A stretch of 38,562 nucleotides of DNA from Pseudomonadota bacterium (GTDB lineage Bacteria; Pseudomonadota; Gammaproteobacteria; Steroidobacterales; Steroidobacteraceae). Below are positions 8,317 to 15,498 of the stretch, piece after piece. Made by a program: the position numbers and the translations under genes. Numbering within the stretch: position 1 is the stretch's first letter; the number at the start of each line of letters is the position of its first letter. The notes below the pieces were generated by a model. The model had not been told where the DNA came from. It saw only the letters and a program-made list of their open reading frames with translations, and ran no database searches. The stretch lies in the NCBI GenBank assembly GCA_021817875.1, contig JAKAFQ010000002.1, forward strand, positions 1-38,562. Direction: 5' to 3'.

Positions 8317-9195
8317 ATGGCAACCTCACCGTCTCCTGCCCCCCGTGCGGCCGTGGCGCCGCTTTATGGACTGGTCCTTGCCGGTGGCCGCAGCAGCCGC
8401 ATGCGCCGCGACAAGGCGGCGCTCGAGTACCATGGTCGCAGCCAGCTCGAATGGACGATGGAGCTGCTCCGGGGCCGGGTCGAGCACGCGTTCATATCCG
8501 TTCGGGACGACCAGCGCGATGACCCGCTTCGCGCGCGCTTCCCTCAGATCGTGGATCTCGAGCGTAACCTCGGGCCCCTGGCAGGCATCCTCGCCGCCCA
8601 GACCCGTTATCCGCAAGCCGCCTGGCTCGTGCTCGCGTGCGACCTGCCCTTTCTCGACGAGTCCACGCTCGAGCGGCTGATTGCCTCTCGGGCGACCCAT
8701 CGGGCTGCCACGGCCTACCGATCGAGTCACGATGGCCTGCCGGAGCCGCTGTGCGCGATTTACGAACCGGTCAGCCACACCGAGCTGGCCGCTGCGGCAG
8801 CCGCGGGCCGCGACTGCCCGCGCAAGTTCCTGATCCGCTCGGACGTCGAGCTGCTCGATCAACCGAAACCCACCTCGCTCAAGAACATCAATACCCCGGA
8901 AGAGTTCCATGAAGCGAGCGGCGCCCTGGGATCGGACCGGCCGGCGGCGCGCCCCAGACGAATCGCGGTGCAGTACTACGCGCTGCTGCGCGAGCAGGCC
9001 GGCCGCAGCACCGAATCGCTGCTGACCACCGCGAACTCGCCGCGCGAGCTGTACCAGGAACTCAAGGCCCGCTATCCGTTCACGCTGCCGCCCGAGCTTC
9101 TGCGCGTCGCGATCAACGCCGAGTTCGGCGACTGGTCGCAACCGCTTGCCGAGGGGGACACCGTGGTGTTCATCCCGCCGGTGGCCGGGGGGTGA
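8317..9195 (+). CDS. Fused MobA-like molybdenum cofactor guanylyltransferase / MoaD sulfur carrier
   Basis: A single 292-residue frame encodes two Moco proteins. Residues about 15-205 are a MobA-type nucleotidyltransferase: LVLAGGRSSRMRRDKAALEY (GTP loop and Lys), RNLGPLAGI, LACDLPFLDE and PEPLCAIYEP. MobA adds GMP to Mo-molybdopterin. Residues about 213-292 are MoaD, the ubiquitin-fold sulfur carrier of molybdopterin synthase: IAVQYYALLREQAG, a middle variable part and EGDTVVFIPPVAGG, ending in the Gly-Gly that is adenylated and thiocarboxylated. The linker (residues about 203-214) is Ala/Pro/Arg-rich. There is no frameshift or stop between the domains. GTG 8968 could in principle restart MoaD alone but has no ribosome-binding site. 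The next gene encodes the MoaD partners MoaE and MoeB, supporting a working carrier domain. ATG 8317 lacks a strong Shine-Dalgarno sequence. Confidence 0.9.
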   Translation: MATSPSPAPRAAVAPLYGLVLAGGRSSRMRRDKAALEYHGRSQLEWTMELLRGRVEHAFISVRDDQRDDPLRARFPQIVDLERNLGPLAGILAAQTRYPQAAWLVLACDLPFLDESTLERLIASRATHRAATAYRSSHDGLPEPLCAIYEPVSHTELAAAAAAGRDCPRKFLIRSDVELLDQPKPTSLKNINTPEEFHEASGALGSDRPAARPRRIAVQYYALLREQAGRSTESLLTTANSPRELYQELKARYPFTLPPELLRVAINAEFGDWSQPLAEGDTVVFIPPVAGG

Positions 9196-9207
9196 CGGAG
9201 GTTTCTG

Positions 9208-9297
9208 ATGTTTCTCCAGTTTTCGCACTGTTTGGCCTCGGACGATAGCGCTTGCTTTGCCGCCCCTGAGCCCTCGTGCCCGAGCGAGATCCGATGA
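9208..9297 (+). CDS. Putative 29-residue leader ORF upstream of the MoaE-MoeB-rhodanese gene
   Basis: A short frame begins at ATG 9208 with a near-perfect GGAGG 7 nt upstream, stronger than the site of the gene that follows. It runs 29 codons to TGA 9295-9297, which overlaps ATG 9294 of the triple-fusion gene as ATGA. The peptide begins MFLQFSHCLASDDSACF and contains three Cys residues. It resembles no family I know. The arrangement suggests translational coupling, in which ribosomes finishing the leader reinitiate at the fusion gene. The sulfur chemistry of the downstream enzyme and the Cys codons make a cysteine-sensing role conceivable, but that is speculation. A chance ORF is possible. 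Confidence 0.45.
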   Translation: MFLQFSHCLASDDSACFAAPEPSCPSEIR

Positions 9298-10853
9298 CCT
9301 TTCGATTCCGCACTGCACCCCTGGACCTCCCCGCCCTGCGCGCTTCCCTCGAGGACGGAGCCTGTGGCGGCTATACCTGTTTCGAAGGCTGGGTCCGCGA
9401 CCACAATGACGGCCAGCGTGTGGTACGCCTGGAATACGAAGCGTTCGAGCCGCTGGCGATCCGGGAGGGCGAGCGCATCGTCGCGGAGGCCGTGACCCGC
9501 TTCGGTGTGCAGCATGCGGCCTGCGAACACCGCATCGGCCCGCTCGCGATCGGCGAAATTGCAGTGTGGGTGGGGGTGAGCGCCGGCCACCGGGACGAGG
9601 CATTCCGGGCCTGCCGCTACATCATCGATGAAGTCAAACACCGCGTCCCGATATGGAAGAAGGAGCACTACGAGAACGGCGACTCGGGCTGGGTCAATTG
9701 CGAGCGCTGCGCCGAGCACGCGCATGAGCATGAACATGAGCCCGCGCATGAGCTGAAGCATGAGCCGGTCGGAGCGAATGTGCCGGATTACTCGCGGCAG
9801 ATGGCGCTGAAGGAAGTCGGCGCCGCGGGTCAGGCCAGGCTTCGGGGATCATCGGTACTGGTCGTCGGCTGCGGCGGACTCGGCGTACCCGCGATGACGT
9901 ATCTCGCGGCCGCCGGCGTGGGCTGCCTGGGACTGGCGGACGAGGACCGGCTGGAGGCTTCGAACCTGCACCGTCAGCCGCTGTACACCCTGGCGGACGT
10001 GGGACGGCCCAAAGTCGAACTGGCGGCCCGGCACCTGCGCTCGCTCAATCCCGAGGTGGAACTCACCCTCCACCCGGTCCGTGTCGATGCGCGCACCGCG
10101 CCCGCCATCGTCGCGCCGTATGACCTGGTCATCGACTGCACCGACAGCATCGCCAGCAAACTCGTGTTGAACGATGTCTGCGTGCGCCTCGGCAAGCCCG
10201 TGGTCTTCGCGAGCGTCTACCAGTATGAGGGTCAGCTGCAGGTGGTCCGACCGGGCGACGGGGCCTGCCTGCGCTGCGTCTGGCCGGAGGCGGCCCGCGA
10301 TGGCCTCGTCGGCAACTGCGCCGAAGCGGGTGTCCTCGGACCGGTTCCGGGCACACTCGGCACCCTGCAGGCGCTGGAGGCGCTGAAGCTGCTCCTGAAT
10401 CTACCCGGGCAGCTCGACGACGAGTTGCTGATGCTCGACCTGCTCACCTTGTCGGTGACGCGGGTGCGGGCCCGGCGGGCGTCCGATTGCCCGGATCATG
10501 GGCGGGCCCGCGACGCCACGCCGTCCTCCATCGGGGCCAGCGGCGATACCGACATGGAGTTCGACTCGCTGGAAGCGGCGCTCGATGCGGGCTTCGATGT
10601 CATCGACATCCGCGAGCGCGTGGAGCTCACGGTTCAACCGGGCTCGGGTGCACCGATTCGCTGCGTGCCGATGGGAGAGCTGCTGTACGGTGCCGCCGAG
10701 CCTCTCACGCACAAGTGTCTTCTGGTCTGTGCCACCGGGGTGCGCAGCCGTGCTGCCGCGCGCGAGCTGCGCGCCCGCGGCGCTGCCGAGGTGTTCTCGC
10801 TTCGGGGTGGTCTCGCAGGCCTGGCGCGATCGCCGTCTCGGACTACGGCCTGA
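9294..10853 (+). CDS. MoaE-MoeB-rhodanese triple fusion (molybdopterin synthase large subunit / MoaD adenylyltransferase / sulfurtransferase)
   Basis: One 519-residue frame. Residues 1-135 are MoaE, the catalytic subunit of molybdopterin synthase ([16 protein letters not shown], then [12 protein letters not shown] with catalytic lysines). Residues 136-157 form a linker with C136-x-x-C139 and six His. Residues about 165-400 are MoeB, which adenylates the MoaD C-terminus: [13 protein letters not shown]ossmann loop, [22 protein letters not shown], and Zn ligands CLRC (325-328). The usual second CxxC appears as CPDH (399-402). Residues about 422-515 are a rhodanese domain with active-site loop CATGVRS (C479) that can supply sulfur. 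MoeB-rhodanese fusions are known (eukaryotic MOCS3, some bacteria). Adding MoaE in front is less usual. ATG 9294 fits MoaE better than GTG 9276. The 3' end overlaps convergent proA by 11 nt. Confidence 0.92.
   Translation: MTFRFRTAPLDLPALRASLEDGACGGYTCFEGWVRDHNDGQRVVRLEYEAFEPLAIREGERIVAEAVTRFGVQHAACEHRIGPLAIGEIAVWVGVSAGHRDEAFRACRYIIDEVKHRVPIWKKEHYENGDSGWVNCERCAEHAHEHEHEPAHELKHEPVGANVPDYSRQMALKEVGAAGQARLRGSSVLVVGCGGLGVPAMTYLAAAGVGCLGLADEDRLEASNLHRQPLYTLADVGRPKVELAARHLRSLNPEVELTLHPVRVDARTAPAIVAPYDLVIDCTDSIASKLVLNDVCVRLGKPVVFASVYQYEGQLQVVRPGDGACLRCVWPEAARDGLVGNCAEAGVLGPVPGTLGTLQALEALKLLLNLPGQLDDELLMLDLLTLSVTRVRARRASDCPDHGRARDATPSSIGASGDTDMEFDSLEAALDAGFDVIDIRERVELTVQPGSGAPIRCVPMGELLYGAAEPLTHKCLLVCATGVRSRAAARELRARGAAEVFSLRGGLAGLARSPSRTTA
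9723..9764 (+). repeat. In-frame CATGAG hexanucleotide repeats coding the His-Glu linker
   Basis: CATGAG occurs at 9723, 9735, 9747 and 9759, with the variant CATGAA at 9729. All are in the same codon phase and encode His-Glu dipeptides in the linker between MoaE and MoeB. Such a short tandem repeat can change length by slippage without breaking the frame. Confidence 0.7.
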
Positions 10854-12120
10854 CCTGCCCGGTGCCACGCACCACGTACTTATAGCTCGTCAGCTGCTCG
10901 ACACCGACCGGGCCGCGCGCATGGAAGCGGTCGGTGGAGATGCCGATCTCGGCGCCCATGCCGAACTCCCCGCCATCTGCGAACTGGGTCGAGGCGTTGT
11001 GCAGCACGATGGCGCTGTCGACCCGCTGCAGAAATCGCTCGGCCGTGGCGTGATTTTCCGTGACGATGGATTCGGTGTGCGCCGATCCGTATTGAGCGAT
11101 GTGCGCGATCGCGCCATCCACGCCGTCGACCACGCGCGCGGCAATGATCGCGTCCAGGTATTCGGTGTGCCAGTCCTCTTCGCTCGCCGGATGCACCCGC
11201 TGATCAGCGGTCTGCACGATCGTATCGCCACGCACTTCGCAACCCGCATCGAGCAGCGCACGCACCACCGGGCGCATGTGCGTATCGACGCAGGCACGGT
11301 CGAGGAGCAGGGTCTCCGCGGCGCCGCAGATTCCGGTGCGGCGCATTTTCGCATTGAGCGCAATGGTCTGCGCCATGCGCACATCGGCATCCCGATCGAT
11401 GTAGACATGGCAGTTGCCCTCCAGGTGGCCGATCACCGGCACACGAGCCTCCTTCTGCACGCGCGCCACCAGGCTCTTGCCGCCGCGCGGCACGATGACA
11501 TCCAGATAATCGGTCATGCCCGCGAGCATATAGCCAACCGCCGCCCGGTCGGTGGTCGGCACGAGCTGTATGCACCCGGCGGGCAGCCCCGCCGCGGCGA
11601 GTCCCTCGGCCAGGCAGGCGTGGATCGCGACGTTGGAATATCGGCTCTCCGAGCCGCCGCGCAGAATGACGGCATTGCCGGACTTCAGACAGAGTGCTCC
11701 GGCGTCGGCCGTCACGTTGGGTCGGCTTTCGTAGATGATGCCGATCACGCCGAGCGGCACCCTCACCCGCTGGATCCTCAGCCCGTTCGGCCGTTGCCAC
11801 TCCGCGACCGTCACACCGATCGGGTCCGGCAGCGCGACGATGTCCTCGATTCCCCGCGCCATCGACTCGACGCGCGCATCGCTCAGCGCCAGGCGGTCGA
11901 GCAGAGCCGCGCCCAGCCCGGCGGCGCGCGCGGCCGCGAGATCATGCTCGTTGGCCTGGAGGATTGCGCCCGCCCGGGCGCGGATCGTGCCGGCGGCGGC
12001 AGCCAGCGCGGCGTTCTTGATCTGCGTGGACGCCAGCGCCAGCACCGATGCGGCGCTGGCGGCGTTGCGTCCCAACTGCGTCATGATCTCGCCGAGAGGA
12101 ATATCGCTGTGCGTGCTCAT
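10843..12120 (-). CDS. proA: Gamma-glutamyl phosphate reductase ProA
   Basis: A 425-residue cytoplasmic aldehyde-dehydrogenase-superfamily enzyme. It reduces L-glutamyl-5-phosphate with NADPH to glutamate-5-semialdehyde, the second step of proline synthesis. Conserved blocks are [56 protein letters not shown], the catalytic Cys in [15 protein letters not shown] and the C-terminal [24 protein letters not shown] 12120 overlaps the proB stop codon as ATGA, so translation of the two genes is probably coupled. The 3' end overlaps the convergent triple-fusion Moco gene by 11 nt. Gene order proB-proA and protein length are standard. Confidence 0.97.
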   Translation of the reverse strand: MSTHSDIPLGEIMTQLGRNAASAASVLALASTQIKNAALAAAAGTIRARAGAILQANEHDLAAARAAGLGAALLDRLALSDARVESMARGIEDIVALPDPIGVTVAEWQRPNGLRIQRVRVPLGVIGIIYESRPNVTADAGALCLKSGNAVILRGGSESRYSNVAIHACLAEGLAAAGLPAGCIQLVPTTDRAAVGYMLAGMTDYLDVIVPRGGKSLVARVQKEARVPVIGHLEGNCHVYIDRDADVRMAQTIALNAKMRRTGICGAAETLLLDRACVDTHMRPVVRALLDAGCEVRGDTIVQTADQRVHPASEEDWHTEYLDAIIAARVVDGVDGAIAHIAQYGSAHTESIVTENHATAERFLQRVDSAIVLHNASTQFADGGEFGMGAEIGISTDRFHARGPVGVEQLTSYKYVVRGTGQVRP

Positions 12121-13277
12121 AGGGCAACGTGCCGGATGTCTTTGGCCAACAGGACGAGATCGTCGCGATGGATCAGTTCGTCGCGACCCCGGAATCCGAG
12201 GATCCCCTGGATTTCCGCTGACTTACGCCCCATGATCCGCGCCGCATCGCCGTCCGAATACGCGACGATACCACGGGCGATCTCCGCACCGTCGGGCGTC
12301 AGCACGCTGACGGTATCGCCGCGTTCGAACTGTCCGCGGGTTGCAATCACCCCTGCCGGCAGCAGGCTTCTGCCGTTGAGCAGCGCGCGCAGCGCGCCGC
12401 CGTCTATGGTCAGCGCACCGGCTGGGCGCAATGTTCCGGCGATCCACTGCTTGCGTGCGGTCACCGGTGTCGCTGCGGGCGCAAACCAGGTACAGCGGGT
12501 GCCCTGCTCGATGCGCCTGAGCGGATGCTGGTGGCGGCCCGCCGCAATGCACATGTGGCAGCCTGCCGAGACGGCGATGCGGGCCGCGAGCAGCTTGGTC
12601 GTCATCCCTCCGGAGCCCACCTCGGAGGCCGAGCGCCCGCCCATGGCCTCGATTTCCGGTGTGATGTCATCGACCTCCTCGATGAAGCGCGCCGCCGGGT
12701 CCTTGTTCGGATCGGCGGTATACAGTCCATCGACGTCCGACAACAGAATCAGGCAATCCGCGCCCGTCATCTGCGCCACCCGGGCGGCCAGACGGTCATT
12801 GTCGCCATAGCGGATTTCGGTCGTGGCCACCGTATCGTTCTCGTTGATGACCGGCAGCGCCCCGAGGGATAACAGTGTCTCGAGGGTCGCCCGGGCATTG
12901 AGGTACCTGCGACGGCGTTCGCTGTCCTCCAGGGTGAGCAGCACCTGGGCCACGGTGACCGCCCGGCTCTCGAGCAGTTCCTTGTAGGCGTGAGCCAGAC
13001 GGATCTGGCCGACCGCCGCGGCGGCCTGGCTCTCCTCCAGGCGCAGCGGCCCATGGGTCAAAGCCAGCTGGCGGCGGCCGAGCGCGATGGCGCCGGAGGA
13101 CACCAGGATGACCTGCTGATCGCGCCGGCGCAGCGCCAGCAGGTCCTCGATCAGGGTCTCGAGCCACGCACGGTTGATCCGACCCGTGCGGCTGTCGACC
13201 AGCAAGGCCGACCCGACCTTGATCACCACGCGTCGGGCCTTGCTGAGGGGAGAAACACTGTGTGGACGACGGCTCAT
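12117..13277 (-). CDS. proB: Glutamate 5-kinase ProB with PUA domain
   Basis: A 386-residue enzyme that phosphorylates L-glutamate with ATP, the committed and usually proline-inhibited step of proline synthesis. The amino-acid-kinase domain (residues about 12-255) shows [61 protein letters not shown] and [14 protein letters not shown]-terminal PUA domain (about 275-375) follows, with [19 protein letters not shown] and [13 protein letters not shown] 13277 is chosen. The frame is open far upstream, but that part is Arg/Gly-rich with no homology. A TATAGT box ends 9 nt before the ATG, so the mRNA may be nearly leaderless. In many gammaproteobacteria obgE precedes proB, but here nothing recognisable does. 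Confidence 0.96.
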   Translation of the reverse strand: MSRRPHSVSPLSKARRVVIKVGSALLVDSRTGRINRAWLETLIEDLLALRRRDQQVILVSSGAIALGRRQLALTHGPLRLEESQAAAAVGQIRLAHAYKELLESRAVTVAQVLLTLEDSERRRRYLNARATLETLLSLGALPVINENDTVATTEIRYGDNDRLAARVAQMTGADCLILLSDVDGLYTADPNKDPAARFIEEVDDITPEIEAMGGRSASEVGSGGMTTKLLAARIAVSAGCHMCIAAGRHQHPLRRIEQGTRCTWFAPAATPVTARKQWIAGTLRPAGALTIDGGALRALLNGRSLLPAGVIATRGQFERGDTVSVLTPDGAEIARGIVAYSDGDAARIMGRKSAEIQGILGFRGRDELIHRDDLVLLAKDIRHVAL

Positions 13278-13286
13278 ACGATGAAA

Positions 13287-13292
13287 ACTATA
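13287..13292 (-). promoter_or_regulatory. proB: -10-like box (TATAGT) just upstream of proB
   Basis: On the minus strand TATAGT (5 of 6 to consensus) lies 9 nt before the proB ATG, implying a 5' leader of only two or three nucleotides. There is no recognisable -35 at 16-18 nt. No Shine-Dalgarno sequence precedes the ATG, consistent with leaderless initiation. Confidence 0.35.
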
Positions 13293-13941
13293 CGTGTCCA
13301 CAACGCATCGCGCGAGATTGGCGGGGCCACATCGTGGCAGGGGCATCACGAGGGCGATTGCGCGGGGGTATCCACCGTCTTGGCCATGCCCCCCGCCCCA
13401 CGGCGCGGGTTCTGCCTGGGCGCCGGTCCGACATACGACAACGGGATCCCTGGAGATCCAGTCGCCGCAGCGCAGCGCGCCCAGTGCGGCGCGGCGCCGC
13501 TTGGCGGTGCTTTTCCCGGTCCCACCACCAGCCCGTCGTGGTGACCTGAGCGGGCGCTTCCTTTCCCGCCCGCGGGATCTCGTAGAGCACCTCCTGCCCG
13601 GGGCTGCGCGGACGCGACTGCCGAAATGCCGCTCCGGCCACACTCCCCGGGCAATCCGTCCGATCTCGCGACCCGTGCGCTTCGGCGCCGCTCCGGGAGG
13701 GGACCTGCGAGGCCAGCGCAGCCCGGACACGCCACTCGATCCGATCCTGGCTGCGGGTTCGGCCCCCCCCCACCGGTACGGCGCCGCGACCCCTCCACCG
13801 TCACGGCGGGTGATCCGGGGGTAAACGGGCGCCGTTTGCGCTCGAGCCCGCAGGCCGAGGCACAGGTTGCGGGCCGAGTGAAATCGCTTCCGACGCATTT
13901 GTCGCGGCCTTCGGCGCGTTGCTCGCAGCCATCGTAGCCCC

Positions 13942-13947
13942 TACACT
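13942..13947 (+). promoter_or_regulatory. Possible -10 box for the acidic-tailed protein gene
   Basis: TACACT lies 31 nt before GTG 13979, leaving room for a short leader with the AGAGGA ribosome-binding site at 13965-13970. It is the same hexamer seen before glgB and the DUF2845 gene. There is no clear -35. Confidence 0.35.
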
Positions 13948-13978
13948 TGCGCGGCTGCCCAGTGAGAGGACTGCATCG

Positions 13979-14311
13979 GTGAGCAGAGATTACGAACCGG
14001 TTCCCGGCCAGTGGTACGAGAACCTTGAAGACGAAGAATCCTTCCGCGTGCTCAAAGTTGACGAGGACGCCGAGCTGGTCGAGATCGAGCATCTCGACGG
14101 CGAGATCGAAGAAATCGATCTCGAGACCTGGCACGAGATGGACCTCGAAGCCACTCAGGAACCCGAGGGGTGGTCCGAGGAAGACGAAGAAGAGGATGAG
14201 GAGGACGACTGGGACGAAGACGAGGACGATGAGGACGAGGATGAGGACGAGGATGATGATGATGACGACGACGAGGATTGGGACGAGGACGAGGAGGAGG
14301 ACGAATATTGA
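13979..14311 (+). CDS. DUF6763-like small protein with extreme Asp/Glu tail
   Basis: A 110-residue protein. Residues 1-65 form a small conserved-looking domain (PGQWYENLEDEESFRVLKVD, then LDGEIEEIDLETWHEMDLE, ending PEGWS). It resembles short gammaproteobacterial proteins of unknown function grouped as DUF6763; I give that name from memory with moderate confidence. From residue 67 to the end, every residue is Asp or Glu except Trp78, Trp101 and the terminal Tyr. The core domain is usually not followed by so long an acidic tail. GTG 13979 is preceded by AGAGGA at a spacing of 8 nt, and upstream codons are not needed. It is probably cytoplasmic. The tail could bind basic proteins or divalent cations, but nothing in the sequence proves it. 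The next gene, a possible metal transporter, starts 75 nt later. Confidence 0.8.
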   Translation: MSRDYEPVPGQWYENLEDEESFRVLKVDEDAELVEIEHLDGEIEEIDLETWHEMDLEATQEPEGWSEEDEEEDEEDDWDEDEDDEDEDEDEDDDDDDDEDWDEDEEEDEY

Positions 14312-14386
14312 GGCTCGTCCGCTCTTTCTCTTGCCGGTGAGCCCGCAGCACTCACGCGATCCGCTCGAAGGGAATTCGGGCGCGGC

Positions 14387-15433
14387 ATGAGCGGCAGCCT
14401 CGACAGCTGGCATCACGAGAAGGAGTCCGCCTGGCTGTACCGCCAGGTCGCCGCGGCAGAGCCCGACCCTCGCAAGCAGCGGCTGTTCGGCCAGCTCGCG
14501 GCGGCCGCCGAGGAACAGGCGGCGAAGTGGGAAAGCTCGCTGCGGCGACAGGTGGCGCAGCCGCTGCCGGGTCAGACCTTCCGGCCCTCGACCCGGGCGC
14601 GCATCGTGGCGCGGCTGGTTTTGTGGCTGGGGCCCCGCGCCATGCGGTCCGTTCTCGCGGCCATGAAGCTGCGCGGCCTGTCGATCTACAGCGGGCCGGC
14701 CGTCGCCGGCCATGACATGCCGACGACGCTCGCCGACGTCGGCCAGCGTCACCGCGACGGCCTGGGTGGCAATCTCCGGGCCACCGTGTTCGGCATCAAC
14801 GACGGGCTGATCTCCAATGCCAGCCTGGTCATGGGCATCGCGGGGGCAGGCGCTGAGCCGCGGCTCGTGCTGATTACGGGCCTGGCGGGCCTGCTGGCCG
14901 GTGCGCTGTCCATGAGCGCCGGCGAGTACGTCTCGGTACGTTCCCAGCGCGAGATGTACGAGTACCAGATCGCGCTCGAGCGCGCGGAAATCGCCGAGTA
15001 CCCCGAGGAGGAAGCCGAAGAGCTGGCACTCATCTACGAGGCCCGCGGCATGGACCTCACCCAGGCGCGCGAGGTCAGCCAGGCCCTGCTCAACCGGCCG
15101 GAGCACGCGCTGGATGTACTGGCGCGTGAAGAGCTCGGTCTGAGCCCGGGGATGCTGGGCTCCCCGTGGGGAGCGGCCAGTGCATCCTTCCTCGCGTTCG
15201 CGCTGGGGGCGGCCGTCCCCCTGCTGCCGTTTCTGGCCGGCCTCGCCCGGCCGAGGGATCTCATTGCCGAGGTGGCACTCACCATTCTCACGCTGTTCGC
15301 CGTGGGCCTCGCGATCAGTCTGTTTACCGGTCGGGATGCGTTGCGTGGCGGGGCGCGCATGGTACTGATCGGTGGCGGTGCCGGGGTCGTCAGCTTCCTC
15401 GTCGGCCGCCTGCTGGGGGCGGTAATCCACTGA
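14387..15433 (+). CDS. VIT1/CCC1-family transporter with ferritin-like N-terminal segment
   Basis: A 348-residue membrane protein. The C-terminal two thirds match the VIT1/CCC1 family of iron/manganese transporters: GNLRATVFGINDGLISNASLV (first helix signature), LLAGALSMSAGEYVSVRSQRE, a cytoplasmic charged region with YPEEEAEEL, and three more hydrophobic helices to the end. The first 60 residues (HHEKESAWLYRQVAAAE, then LFGQLAAAAEEQAAKWE) look like half of a rubrerythrin/ferritin-like helical bundle, as in MbfA-type proteins that export iron in bacteria. Some usual iron-ligand positions appear changed (a Trp where a His is expected), so di-iron binding is doubtful. It probably moves Fe2+ or Mn2+ out of the cytoplasm, which is a family-based inference. 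ATG 14387 has only a weak ribosome-binding site. Confidence 0.85.
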   Translation: MSGSLDSWHHEKESAWLYRQVAAAEPDPRKQRLFGQLAAAAEEQAAKWESSLRRQVAQPLPGQTFRPSTRARIVARLVLWLGPRAMRSVLAAMKLRGLSIYSGPAVAGHDMPTTLADVGQRHRDGLGGNLRATVFGINDGLISNASLVMGIAGAGAEPRLVLITGLAGLLAGALSMSAGEYVSVRSQREMYEYQIALERAEIAEYPEEEAEELALIYEARGMDLTQAREVSQALLNRPEHALDVLAREELGLSPGMLGSPWGAASASFLAFALGAAVPLLPFLAGLARPRDLIAEVALTILTLFAVGLAISLFTGRDALRGGARMVLIGGGAGVVSFLVGRLLGAVIH

Positions 15434-15485
15434 GTGCAGCCGAGAGCCGGCGGGATGCCGGTTTCGCACCCCTGGCCCATTGAGG

Positions 15486-15491
15486 CATATT
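15486..15491 (+). promoter_or_regulatory. -10-like box 7 nt before the FAD-linked oxidase start
   Basis: CATATT (4 of 6 to consensus) ends 7 nt before ATG 15499, and no Shine-Dalgarno sequence intervenes. It is listed because the spacing repeats at proB, glgB and mobA-moaD. The call is weak on its own. Confidence 0.2.
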
Positions 15492-15498
15492 CCCGAGC

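Larger units (their letters stand above)
13278..13978. other. About 700 nt without a recognisable gene
   Basis: The stretch between divergent proB and the acidic-tailed protein gene is very GC-rich, and several frames are open on both strands. None shows a signal peptide, domain motif or plausible start with a ribosome-binding site. A run of nine C residues at 13763-13771 could be a slippage or sequencing-error site. Joining the minus-strand frames across it still gives an arginine-rich sequence I do not recognise. It may hold a decayed gene, a structured RNA or just promoters. Confidence 0.4.

Noticed and set aside
10498..12810. 770-residue plus-strand ORF
   Set aside because: It is antisense to proA and proB and contains no domain motif. 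GC-rich codon bias on the real strand leaves the complementary frame open.
14200..14305. GA-rich repeat considered as a microsatellite or CRISPR-like array
   Set aside because: It is the Asp/Glu codon run of a real gene. There are no regular spacers or palindromic repeats.
13346..15469. 707-residue minus-strand ORF
   Set aside because: It runs antisense to the acidic-tailed protein and VIT-type transporter genes. Its striking Leu/Ile/Val/Phe/Ser-rich part is only the complement of the Asp/Glu codon run.
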